A stretch of 27,761 nucleotides of DNA, from IMG/VR virus record IMGVR_UViG_3300022688_000026, positions 1 to 27,761 of that record. One strand, 5' to 3'. Source of the DNA: a virus. Shown one piece after another: positions 7,234-14,157 of the stretch. Both the position numbers and the translations under genes were made by a program. How positions within the stretch are numbered: position 1 is the stretch's first letter; each line of letters opens with the position of its first letter. Below the pieces are notes generated by a model, which was not told the DNA's origin, did no database searches, and saw only the letters and a list, made by a program, of their open reading frames with translations.

Positions 7234-8488
7234 AATATTTGATTTTCCGTCCCTTGGGGATCTCCAAAATTTCCACCCCACTTAAATTGTTTGAGTTGAT
7301 GAAGAAGTCCAATTGGTCTTCAAACCCTTCTCCGTAAAGCTCGTATCCCAATTCCAGCATATTGCGGGCGCGGTCCAAAACCACCGCCCTTTCTTGCTTC
7401 AATGTAAAAGAGATCCGGACCAAGAAACCGGCGGCAAGCCCCACCGCATCCACTAATGATTGGTACCCCTGGCCAATGTCAACCAAGTTGTAAGCCGGAA
7501 GGGCTTCCGTATCTAAAGCCGCTAGATAATCCCAGTTGGCGTCCAGCCATGTCAAATACGTTTCCCACTGGTCAAGTAGGGTGAGGGCCGCTTCCAACGC
7601 TTCCGACCGGGTGTCAAATTGGTGGTTAATAACGGACACTACGGACCCCGAAACATATCCGGAAGCAAACAAATCCCGGGTCAAAAACTTGTTGGCATCA
7701 CTGGACGTGGCATCCGGCCGGCCAAATATATCCGCCGCCAAATTGCCATACGCGTCCAAGCGGTCCCGGATTGCCGTGGCCGCGCGCGCGGGGGCCTGAA
7801 TTGCTATCTTGGTTTGAAAAGCCAAGGTGAGGGGGTCTCGAATTAGAACATCAATACCCCGGTTGATACTGTCATTCACCTGGTTGAATTGGTCATTGAC
7901 TTTTTCCGTAGTGGCCGCGATACGAGAAGTGGCTTCCGACACTTCACCCAAAAACGATTCCACACGGTCTTTGAAAGTGATAGTTTCCGCTTCCGAATCC
8001 AAATCAATTTGTTTTTCGAACTGTGCCGCGCTTGCCGCGTTAAAGTCGTCCACAGAAGCCGTCACGGTACCGGAAAGGTCGGTATCTCCCGCGGGGTATA
8101 TGACCCCAAGGGTTTCCCAAAACTCGACTTCCAGCACGGTTTGGTTGGCCGCGGTTTTAAGGTCATCCCGCCGGGTGATCTCGCCAAACGGAACGACGTC
8201 CGCGGGGTCATATAGGGGGTGTTCAAGACGTCCAAAACCGTCTTCATTGAGTAAAGCCACAAAACCCTTTGCTTCAATGTCATGGTCATCGCCGGAAAAA
8301 TAGCAAAGCATGGGGAAGCGCCGGCCGGAAGTGCCGCGGCTTTGGATATACGTCCCATTGACGTTGGCAAATTCATAGGCGGTGGCTTTTTTGGTCCAAT
8401 TGTACGAAACGTCTTCAAAATCAAACGTCAACCGGTTGCCGTTGGGGCTTGTATATGCGGCTTCCTTGATTCGTTGTTCCCAAGACAT
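7226..8488 (-). CDS. Mu gpN-like tail/DNA circularisation protein
   Basis: A 420-residue protein whose first ~130 residues match the DNA circularisation N-terminal domain family of Mu gpN: WEQRIKEAAYTSPNG, FDFEDVSYNWTKKATAYEF, RRFPMLCYFSGDDHDIEAKGF, then LEHPLYDPADVVPFGEITRRDDL. In Mu-like phages the protein is a tail/baseplate structural component located between the tape measure and the hub; the circularisation label is historical. The rest is helical (long stretches between residues 150 and 380). The ATG lies 2 bases after the tape-measure stop, and the gene's end overlaps the LysM-hub start. Confidence 0.9.
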   Translation of the reverse strand: MSWEQRIKEAAYTSPNGNRLTFDFEDVSYNWTKKATAYEFANVNGTYIQSRGTSGRRFPMLCYFSGDDHDIEAKGFVALLNEDGFGRLEHPLYDPADVVPFGEITRRDDLKTAANQTVLEVEFWETLGVIYPAGDTDLSGTVTASVDDFNAASAAQFEKQIDLDSEAETITFKDRVESFLGEVSEATSRIAATTEKVNDQFNQVNDSINRGIDVLIRDPLTLAFQTKIAIQAPARAATAIRDRLDAYGNLAADIFGRPDATSSDANKFLTRDLFASGYVSGSVVSVINHQFDTRSEALEAALTLLDQWETYLTWLDANWDYLAALDTEALPAYNLVDIGQGYQSLVDAVGLAAGFLVRISFTLKQERAVVLDRARNMLELGYELYGEGFEDQLDFFINSNNLSGVEILEIPKGRKIKYYV

Positions 8489-8490
8489 TA

Positions 8491-10107
8491 TTAATATGAC
8501 CCCGTTGGTTGTAAGGTGACCCCCTGGCCAAGTTCCCCGGACGTAAGGGCGGCCCGTCCGGTGGCGTCCCTTATCGTCACTTCCGCCGTGGAGGACTTTC
8601 TTGTCTCCTGAATCATTCGGGCCGTCTTTTGTTCGGAAGTTACAAGGCGGCTTTGGCTCCCGGCCCCCGCGTCCCCCTCACTACCAAAACCGAAAAACCC
8701 GCCCACTTTTTTGGCCACGTTGATCGCCGGGGCCGCGAACTCCAACACCTTGGCCACCGCGTTTTTGACGGTCGCCACAATGCCGTCCCAAAGCTCCACA
8801 AAAAAGTCCTTAAGCATCTCCCACGCATCCCGGATCTGGATGGAGAAATCTTTAAAGAAAGCCATCATCTTTTCCCACACTTTGAACTTGATAAAAAGAG
8901 TGGTCAAAATAGCAATCAAAGCCACAACACCCATAATAATTAGGACCACCGGGTTGGCCGCCATGACCAAATTGATCACGGTCAAGACACCGGTTAGTAT
9001 TTTGACTATTGCAATGAGGGACCCGATAATCCCGATCACAATGGCAATCCCCCTGGCATTTTCCACCACCCATTTGATGGCCCCGCCAAGGGCTTCCATA
9101 ACTGCAAAAAATTTACCCACGGCCGCTTTGTTGGAGATCAAGTTTTGGATGCCCTTGGCCAATTTGGTAAAGCCCGTTTTTAGGCGTTCCACGACTTCCG
9201 CCACACGGGATTTAATCAACTCTTGGTTATTCGCCACCCACTCCCGCACCTTGCCGGCGACACCGATCATTTTGGTCATTATGTCTTTGATAACCGGGGC
9301 CAATGTTTCGCCCAAAGACGCGGCGGTCAATTGGATATTGTCCTTCAATGTGGAAAAAATTCCGGAAGTCGTTTTTGACGCTATTTCCATCCCCTTGAAG
9401 AAAATGCCCCCTTCACCGGTCATTTTTTCAAACGTCCCGGTCAAGTCTTCCACGGACACTTTGCCGGCGGAAATACTTTTGAAAAACTTCTTGTCAACGG
9501 ACTTGCCCATGGACTTGGCCAATTCGGTGAAAATGGGGACCCCCGCTTCCGCTATCATGTTAAGGGATTCCATATCCACTTTCCCTTTTAAAGACGCTTT
9601 GGTGAAACCCCGGGTGATAGACTCCATCTTTTGAGCATTGCCGCCGGCGGTATCCCCTAGCATTCTAATCGTCTTCACCGTCCGTTTGATGTCCCCTTCC
9701 ATCACTGGCAATAGTTGGGATGCACTTCCGGAAAGGGTTTCAAGCTGAAAAGGGGTGGTGGCCGCGGTTTGATTCAACGCATCCACCATTTCCTTGGCTT
9801 TTTTCGCGCCCCCCAATAATGGGGTGAAAGCGGCTTCCGCGTCTTCCACTTTGGAAAATTGTTTTACGACATAACCAATTCCGGCGCCCAATGCCAAAAG
9901 ACCGCCCAAGGCCACCTTGCCGGCCGTCTTGGCCACACGACCAAAGCCACGGACTAGTTTATCCGATACCCTATTGAGACCTTTGAGCCCCCGTTTCATG
10001 CGGTGGGTGAAACGGGCAATTCGTCTTTGCATCTTGCCAAGGGGCTTGGACATTTTATCAACGGCTTTAAATACCGTTTTGATTGTCAATTGTTTGGCCA
10101 CGGTCAC
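8491..10107 (-). CDS. Tail tape measure protein
   Basis: A 538-residue tape measure protein. It starts with a basic helix region (TIKTVFKAVDKMSKPLGKMQRRIARFTHRMKRG), continues with the conserved tape-measure domain (KVEDAEAAFTPLLGGAKKAKEMVDALNQTAATTPFQLETL, residues ~85-130, and GEGGIFFKGMEIASKTTSGIFSTLKDN, ~230-255), and has hydrophobic membrane-like segments at about 350-420 (GIAIVIGIIGSLIAIVKILTG, ANPVVLIIMGVVALIAILTTL). The start is GTG with a GTGA overlap to the chaperone extension; another in-frame GTG at 10101 is better spaced from an AAAGGGG motif and may be the real start. Family rules of roughly 0.15 nm per residue suggest a tail near 80 nm, which is inference. Confidence 0.93.
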   Translation of the reverse strand: MTVAKQLTIKTVFKAVDKMSKPLGKMQRRIARFTHRMKRGLKGLNRVSDKLVRGFGRVAKTAGKVALGGLLALGAGIGYVVKQFSKVEDAEAAFTPLLGGAKKAKEMVDALNQTAATTPFQLETLSGSASQLLPVMEGDIKRTVKTIRMLGDTAGGNAQKMESITRGFTKASLKGKVDMESLNMIAEAGVPIFTELAKSMGKSVDKKFFKSISAGKVSVEDLTGTFEKMTGEGGIFFKGMEIASKTTSGIFSTLKDNIQLTAASLGETLAPVIKDIMTKMIGVAGKVREWVANNQELIKSRVAEVVERLKTGFTKLAKGIQNLISNKAAVGKFFAVMEALGGAIKWVVENARGIAIVIGIIGSLIAIVKILTGVLTVINLVMAANPVVLIIMGVVALIAILTTLFIKFKVWEKMMAFFKDFSIQIRDAWEMLKDFFVELWDGIVATVKNAVAKVLEFAAPAINVAKKVGGFFGFGSEGDAGAGSQSRLVTSEQKTARMIQETRKSSTAEVTIRDATGRAALTSGELGQGVTLQPTGSY

Positions 10108-10319
10108 CCCTTTATTGGCTTTGTCGCTTCCCTTAAGGCATTGCGTCCCGCATTATAAAACATCTCAATCTCGTCATAAGTCAAAAGCCTAAAATCCCCC
10201 ACGTTGAAATCCGCCAATACTTGGAAGAACATTTCAGAAAAGACATTCCAAAAAGTATGATCCCTCCCCAAATGGACGTCATCCCCGTGGCGGACCAAAA
10301 GCGGCCCGGTCACTTCACA
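10104..10319 (-). CDS. Tail assembly chaperone, -1 frameshift extension (gp42 / E' / T-like)
   Basis: This frame has no ribosome binding site or ATG of its own at a useful place and overlaps the end of the chaperone gene in the -1 frame. Shifting on T_TTT_TTT (10325-10319) makes a 203-residue fusion: 132 residues from the zero frame, then CEVTGPLLVRHGDDVHLG through TYDEIEMFYNAGRNALREATKPIKG. The extension ends as GTGA with the start of the tape measure gene. In known systems the longer, rarer form binds the tape measure and the shorter form binds tube subunits. I infer the same division here. Confidence 0.85.
   Translation of the reverse strand, partial: CEVTGPLLVRHGDDVHLGRDHTFWNVFSEMFFQVLADFNVGDFRLLTYDEIEMFYNAGRNALREATKPIKG
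10291..10308 (-). promoter_or_regulatory. Possible frameshift-stimulating hairpin
   Basis: Ten bases downstream of the slippery site, CGGGCC can pair with GGTCCG (six pairs, one of them G-U) around a GCTTTT loop. Spacing is slightly longer than the usual 5-9 bases, so this is a weak candidate. Confidence 0.4.
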
Positions 10320-10714
10320 AAAAAAAGCCCCACAATGCGGGCGCAATTGTCAATATCATCCCAATTCATTTGCTGGATGACACTTGGAGCCGTATCACAA
10401 AGCGCCCCAATAATTGCGAATTGTTGGCCCACTTTATGCGCCTCTTTTTTCTTGTCAATCACTGCCACCGCCCGCCCATTGGGCTTGTGGAAAACGAGGG
10501 GGTCCCCGCCCCCTTCCGGGTGTACCACCGCTTGCCCTTCGTCGTTGATAGACACGCGGCCGGCCATTATTTCCCCGATTAATATTTCCACGTCTTCATT
10601 GACGTCCCGTCGCTCGTTTTCATCCATCCCTTCACGGTCGAGATGTAAACGCATCTCCGCTTTGAAACGCTGAAACTCTTGGGTGGCCATCTCTTTATTG
10701 ATAACTTCTGACAA
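10310..10714 (-). CDS. Tail assembly chaperone, zero-frame product (Mu gp41-like position)
   Basis: A 134-residue protein between tail tube and tape measure, the universal place of the tail-assembly chaperone that coats the tape measure during shaft assembly. It starts at TTG (10714) with an excellent GGAAGG Shine-Dalgarno 7 bases away; the first ATG (10690) has no properly spaced site. The middle contains DVEILIGEIMAGRVSINDEGQAVVHPEGG. The last codons run through eight T residues (CTT TTT TTT GTG AAG TGA), and the frame -1 to this stays open for 71 further codons to 10104. The stop lies 7 bases past the slippery site, exactly as in the G/GT and gpE/E' systems. Confidence 0.85.
   Translation of the reverse strand: MSEVINKEMATQEFQRFKAEMRLHLDREGMDENERRDVNEDVEILIGEIMAGRVSINDEGQAVVHPEGGGDPLVFHKPNGRAVAVIDKKKEAHKVGQQFAIIGALCDTAPSVIQQMNWDDIDNCARIVGLFFVK
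10319..10325 (-). promoter_or_regulatory. Slippery heptamer T_TTT_TTT for -1 programmed ribosomal frameshifting
   Basis: In the reading frame of the chaperone gene the codons are CTT TTT TTT GTG, so the heptamer has the X_XXY_YYZ arrangement required for tandem tRNA slippage. The run is eight T residues in total. Heptamers of this kind (T_TTT_TTG in P2) are established sites in tail chaperone genes. Confidence 0.85.
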
Positions 10715-10718
10715 AATT

Positions 10719-10730
10719 TCACCTTCCCTT
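10719..10730 (-). promoter_or_regulatory. Ribosome binding site deciding a TTG start
   Basis: AAGGGAAGGTGA on the minus strand, with the GGAAGG core 7 bases before the TTG at 10714. It supports translation of the chaperone from a TTG start rather than the downstream ATG at 10690. Confidence 0.7.
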
Positions 10731-10738
10731 GGATGAAT

Positions 10739-10786
10739 AAAAGCGCGGGGGCGGCCACTTAGGGATTAATGGCACTGACCCCCCGC
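10739..10786 (-). terminator. Terminator-like hairpin after the tail tube gene
   Basis: Starting 6 bases after the tube stop, GCGGGGG (10786-10780) pairs perfectly with CCCCCGC (10751-10745), with a 28-base loop, followed by GC and a TTTTATT run. The chaperone's ribosome binding site begins only 9 bases downstream of the T-run. It is likely a partial terminator or attenuator that lowers expression of the chaperone and tape measure relative to the tube. The long loop makes the call moderate. Confidence 0.5.
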
Positions 10787-10791
10787 ATAAA

Positions 10792-11172
10792 TCACTGTTG
10801 AGTCAGCTTTCCGGTCCCCTTCAACTCAATAGCGGCCGTGGTGTTCATGGATGCCGTGACAAATTCACCCGCCACGGTCCCCGTCCCCTGGTATACCGCC
10901 CCGCTTGCATAGGTGATTGTGATGGGGCCAAAGGTGTTGTCATCCGCGATCGCTTGGAGATACTCAGCATCATTATTGTCGTCATCAATTTGCACCGCAA
11001 GCCCGGACAATGTCCACGGGACCCGGGTCTTTATTTTGCGGCCCGTCCCATCCCCATTGGCTTCCACATCACTTTCAAAGCCCCCCAACTTTCGGTTGGA
11101 ATCCGAATCCGTGGCCACCGAAAAATCACGGCCATGGATATTGACATTCTCTATACTTCCACCGGTTGCCAT
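10792..11172 (-). CDS. Tail tube protein (Mu gpM type)
   Basis: A 126-residue protein directly after the sheath, where Mu places its tube gene. It begins ATGGSIENVNIHGRDFSVATDSD and contains the tube-family pattern SNRKLGGFESDVEANGDGTGRKIKTRVPWTLSGLAVQIDDD and a late beta segment ITYASGAVYQGTGTV ... AAIELKGTGKLTQQ. Size and beta-rich layout match the Phage tail tube family that stacks as hexamers inside the sheath. It ends just before a GC-rich hairpin. No gene intervenes between sheath and tube. Confidence 0.9.
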   Translation of the reverse strand: MATGGSIENVNIHGRDFSVATDSDSNRKLGGFESDVEANGDGTGRKIKTRVPWTLSGLAVQIDDDNNDAEYLQAIADDNTFGPITITYASGAVYQGTGTVAGEFVTASMNTTAAIELKGTGKLTQQ

Positions 11173-11187
11173 AACTTACCCCCTTTC

Positions 11188-12663
11188 CTATGCTGGGAAA
11201 TAGAACGAAAATTGAAGGTCAATTGATTTTTGATTTGTATTTCCCGACAAATAAACGGGGACAATAAGGTCCAACCTTTTGGAGTTGGAGTCATTGATAC
11301 CCGCTTGGATAAGCGGTTTTGTGGTTTCCGGAGCACTTAGCAACGCTTTCAAAGCCAATGCGTCCACCATTGCGGCCGCGGCCCCTTTGGCCGTCTTTGG
11401 CTTTTTAGCCGTTGGTTCCGTGACTGGTTGGTCATTCGGTACCAGGGGGGCTCCGTCCCAATCATCGGACGTAAAAATAACGTCCAAATTGTAGAGGACC
11501 TGCATCAATTTCATGATGTCAACCACATACCGATACGCGGGAAGTGGGTCGCCCGTAGGGTGGTAGTATGTCACCGTGTCCGACATCTTAACTACCGAAT
11601 CAATTAAATCCGTGGTGGACGTCCCCGCCTTCATGGCGGTGTCTTTTTGGGAATTGGTCCATTGTTGGGCATCCGTGCCACCGGTCAATGTGTCCAATTT
11701 CCGGCCGCCATAATCGTGGGGTGGGGTCACATTGGCAAGCTTTGCAATACGGGCCGCCGCCCTAGCCGCTATAACGCAAGGTAGGTCATTGGACCCGGGG
11801 ACCGTGACTTGGACATTGACCCGGTCCGTGGGGCGTGCATCCGGAACGGTGATGGCCGTGGCCAAGGTGGCTTCCCCGCTTCCGGTGATGGAAACCAAGG
11901 GCTTCCGGATCTCGGAACCCCACCGGGTTTCACCAAACGTTGCAATGGCGTCCAATGCCGTGGTATCGGTTGACTCCAGGCAATTGACAATGATGGTTTC
12001 CCACGTGTTGCCAATTTGAGTCAAAAGCGCATCCACGGTGGGGTTGGTAGCTCCACCGGTTGGTTGCGTGAACGCAAAAGTTACACCCAACGTGGTGGGA
12101 CCCGTGACTTCAACATAAAGATCATCACCGGACGCACCCTTCCATTTGGCCGTCAAGTCAACCGTGGTGGTGCTATCCACGGCGATCACGGGCATCTCGG
12201 ACACCGCGTTGATAGCCGCCGTGAACGCGGTGCAAACAGTGGCCACGGTGTCCGTGGTGCCAATTGTCACCGCCGCCGTGGCGATATTGTTCACCACCAC
12301 TTTGTATTCCGCGGAAGCGGTGGCGGCCACGGTGGGGGTTATGTCCCCCGCGCTTGCCGTGGTGCCGTCATCCAAGGGATACACGGTCACGGGGATGACC
12401 CCCACACCGTCCCCATTGGTGGGAAACAATTGGCGGGCCGCCAAATGTGCGGGTGACCCATAGCCACAAAGCTCCCCCACTTCTTCCGCGCTAAAAACTT
12501 GTGCCTTGGTTTGGGCGGGGGCTTCCGCCGTGGTCCCCTGGCCAAAAATAGCAATCCTTTGGGGGACAACTTGGACGGCCGTGGGCCCTATTTGCTTGTA
12601 TCGTGTCGAAATAGCGGTGGCCCGTCCACGTTGTGACGGGTCAATCGCGATCGTTGTAACCAT
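11188..12663 (-). CDS. Contractile tail sheath protein (Mu gpL type)
   Basis: A 491-residue tail sheath protein. The N-terminal stretch ATAISTRYKQIGPTAVQVVPQRIAIFGQGT is characteristic of the Mu gpL family, followed by EEVGELCGYGSPAHLAARQLFP. A middle domain at about residues 105-210 is rich in Thr and Ala and probably surface exposed. The C-terminal half contains the conserved assembly core (GGTDAQQWTNSQKDTAMKAGTSTTDLID, about 330-360) and the final strand IVPVYLSGNTNQKSIDLQFSFYFP that interlocks with neighbouring subunits. The sheath surrounds the tube and contracts on infection, which defines this phage as a myovirus. Confidence 0.95.
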   Translation of the reverse strand: MVTTIAIDPSQRGRATAISTRYKQIGPTAVQVVPQRIAIFGQGTTAEAPAQTKAQVFSAEEVGELCGYGSPAHLAARQLFPTNGDGVGVIPVTVYPLDDGTTASAGDITPTVAATASAEYKVVVNNIATAAVTIGTTDTVATVCTAFTAAINAVSEMPVIAVDSTTTVDLTAKWKGASGDDLYVEVTGPTTLGVTFAFTQPTGGATNPTVDALLTQIGNTWETIIVNCLESTDTTALDAIATFGETRWGSEIRKPLVSITGSGEATLATAITVPDARPTDRVNVQVTVPGSNDLPCVIAARAAARIAKLANVTPPHDYGGRKLDTLTGGTDAQQWTNSQKDTAMKAGTSTTDLIDSVVKMSDTVTYYHPTGDPLPAYRYVVDIMKLMQVLYNLDVIFTSDDWDGAPLVPNDQPVTEPTAKKPKTAKGAAAAMVDALALKALLSAPETTKPLIQAGINDSNSKRLDLIVPVYLSGNTNQKSIDLQFSFYFPA

Positions 12664-12677
12664 TTTCCCTTACCTTT

Positions 12678-13349
12678 CTACATTGTGTAGTCATAATCCG
12701 CTTCCGCGTAGACCAACCCATCACTTGCCCGGGTCACTTGTGCGGAAAGCAATTCAAGCGTTTCCGCCACATATTGCGGGCTAAATTCGTTGTAGTGCAC
12801 GGACAGAGCAATCCGGCCGGCAACCACTTGCTGGGCCGCCCTTTCCGTGTCTTGGGGTTGAAATATATTGATGGATTGAATCCACCGCCGCCAAACCACC
12901 CCACGCATATCCAAATAGGTGTAATAAGACGACATCAATATATTTCTCACCAACCGGACCACCCTATGGCATTCCGTGGACGCTTCCTTATCGCCGGCCA
13001 CGTGGCCGGCCCCATCCGCCCGCGCAAGCCCCCGGCCGTAACAATCAATGTTGAAGACCCCCTCACCCTTTTGTTGTTTGATATTATTCGAAGCGGCCTC
13101 ATCAAATACGGTTGAATCGAACCAAACGTTAACTATCGGGGTCTGATCCTCACTATTGAGGTACCTTTCCCACGGGTTGGACCTTTCAAGATAAACCAAA
13201 AACTTCCAATCATTCGGGTCCTCACCCGCGGCCGTGGCCAATGCTTGTTGAGATGCCGTTTCCACCGCCAATATGGCGGCAATTTCATCCCGAATAATCT
13301 CAAAATTATCTTGTTTGTCTATCAACTCTTGGATGGGGCCCAACGTCAT
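12678..13349 (-). CDS. Probable tail completion/terminator protein (Mu gp37-like position)
   Basis: A 223-residue protein directly before the sheath. Its pattern (PIVNVWFDSTVFDE, EGVFNIDCYGRG, RVVRLVRNILMSSYYTYLDMRGVVWRRWIQSINIFQP, QVVAGRIALSVHYNEFSPQ) is that of the gp37-type tail proteins upstream of sheath genes: a conserved beta strand giving N..V..D..V, a helix leading into the long central LVRNILM helix, then a strand that recites the sheath-side assembly. In other phages this slot holds the tail terminator that closes the tail before head joining. Its ATG overlaps the preceding stop as ATGA. The assignment rests on position and fold pattern, not on a clear family signature. Confidence 0.65.
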   Translation of the reverse strand: MTLGPIQELIDKQDNFEIIRDEIAAILAVETASQQALATAAGEDPNDWKFLVYLERSNPWERYLNSEDQTPIVNVWFDSTVFDEAASNNIKQQKGEGVFNIDCYGRGLARADGAGHVAGDKEASTECHRVVRLVRNILMSSYYTYLDMRGVVWRRWIQSINIFQPQDTERAAQQVVAGRIALSVHYNEFSPQYVAETLELLSAQVTRASDGLVYAEADYDYTM

Positions 13350-13735
13350 TGGTATACCTCTAAATCGAGAACCAATAAATTGACACCCCGGTCCGGGTGG
13401 GACTTGGCCACCTTAAACGTATGGGTGGTCCCGTTCAAATCGTCAAAAGCCACAACCCAAGGGCGGCCAGTGGTGTCCGGGACGTGGTCCGGGACACCGG
13501 ACAAACCGGCGGCGAGTATGTCAGTCAATGACAGTGCCACGGTGGCACGACGGCCCGAAATGTAATCGTCCGTGTCCGGGTCAATCAAAAGCGCGATATC
13601 ATTTGACCAACCAACAAAAGCCACCGCAACCGTTGGGGCCGTGGGGTCATATAAATTAATGGCCACCCCGGCCCCATTGGTGTCGTCATTGAGAATCTTC
13701 TTGGCATCACTTGCCGCTTGTGCCCGTAAACCCAT
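13346..13735 (-). CDS. Probable head-tail joining protein (lambda FII-like position)
   Basis: A 129-residue protein that starts ATGGGTTTACGG (MGLRAQAASDAKKILND), one residue pair after the previous stop (TAA then ATG). It has a Pro/Asp segment (LYDPTAPTVAV), the stretch GWSNDIALLIDPDTDDYISGRRATVALSL, and a C-terminal beta region ending KSHPDRGVNLLVLDLEVYQ. Small proteins of this size and beta-rich nature between the capsid protein and the tail are head completion or neck proteins in lambda-type heads. I recognise the context more than the sequence. It overlaps the next gene as ATGA. Confidence 0.6.
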   Translation of the reverse strand: MGLRAQAASDAKKILNDDTNGAGVAINLYDPTAPTVAVAFVGWSNDIALLIDPDTDDYISGRRATVALSLTDILAAGLSGVPDHVPDTTGRPWVVAFDDLNGTTHTFKVAKSHPDRGVNLLVLDLEVYQ

Positions 13736-14092
13736 TTATCTGGCTTTTTTCTTGACTCTGCCCAATTTCAGCTCCGGGGGTTCATCCACGGGCGCGGGTG
13801 CGGGTGCGGGTGCGGGTGCGGGTGCGGGTGCGGGTTCCTCCACGGGCGCGGGTGCGGGTTCCTCCACGGGCGCGGGTTCTTTATAGACCGGGTCCGGGCC
13901 GCCCTCCACCCCCCTCAAATGGAGTGATTTCCTATAATCCGCCCACGTGACCACAAACCCTTTTTTCAAAAGCCCTTCCAAAATTTCTTCACCGTTGACC
14001 CAATACGATTCGTCAACGGCTTCACCTTCCCCAACAATGCCTTTTTTGCTTGTGAGGGACTTTCCATATGCAACCACTAATTTCTTTTCCAT
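13736..14092 (-). CDS. Head-tail zone protein with Pro-Ala repeat tail (FI/gp35-like)
   Basis: 118 residues from an ATG at 14092 that has an AAGGGAAG site upstream; longer in-frame starts lie inside the capsid gene and the terminator and are unlikely. The first ~65 residues form a compact domain (KKLVVAYGKSLTSKKGIVGEGEAVDESYW, then GEEILEGLLKKGFV) that resembles small Mu gp35-type proteins near the capsid gene. The C-terminal part is low complexity: alternating PVEEPAP and PAPAPA stretches from about residue 70 to 102, then a basic end (KLGRVKKKAR). It may be an exposed flexible arm or binding tail. Function is unknown. Confidence 0.65.
   Translation of the reverse strand: MEKKLVVAYGKSLTSKKGIVGEGEAVDESYWVNGEEILEGLLKKGFVVTWADYRKSLHLRGVEGGPDPVYKEPAPVEEPAPAPVEEPAPAPAPAPAPAPAPVDEPPELKLGRVKKKAR
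13788..13883 (-). repeat. Low-complexity tandem repeat encoding Pro-Ala/Pro-Val-Glu-Glu arm
   Basis: A 6-base unit (GCACCC on the minus strand) is repeated many times, interspersed with longer GAGGAACC-containing units encoding PVEEPAP. Copy number in such tracts changes readily by slippage while keeping frame, since the unit is a multiple of three. The tract lies within the coding region of the small protein at 13736-14092. Confidence 0.85.
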
Positions 14093-14108
14093 TTTAACTT
14101 CCCTTTTT

Positions 14109-14150
14109 ATAGAAAACCGCGGGGGCCCTATGGCGGAAAGACCCCCGCGG
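14109..14150 (-). terminator. Rho-independent terminator-like hairpin after the major capsid gene
   Basis: CCGCGGGGGTC (14150-14140) pairs with GGCCCCCGCGG (14127-14117): eleven pairs with one G-U, a 12-base loop, followed by TTTTCTAT. It lies 7 bases after the capsid stop and just before the ribosome binding site of the next gene. The strong stem and T-run make it a good intrinsic terminator. Since downstream genes have no obvious promoter, it probably works as a partial terminator setting high capsid to connector ratios. Confidence 0.75.
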
Positions 14151-14157
14151 CCCCTTG

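Noticed and set aside
5995-7281. Hub gene start at 7281
   Set aside because: The extra 16 residues lie within the upstream gene and precede the LysM module. The ATG at 7233 gives a clean overlap with the stop.
8711-9634. Long open frame of about 307 codons on the plus strand opposite the tape measure
   Set aside because: It is antisense to a well-supported gene, its sequence is low-complexity and resembles no family, and it has no ribosome binding site. Codon bias on the minus strand leaves few stops in this frame.
10104-10346. Independent 80-residue gene from a TTG at 10346
   Set aside because: There is no ribosome binding site, and the frame is explained better as the -1 frameshift extension of the chaperone.
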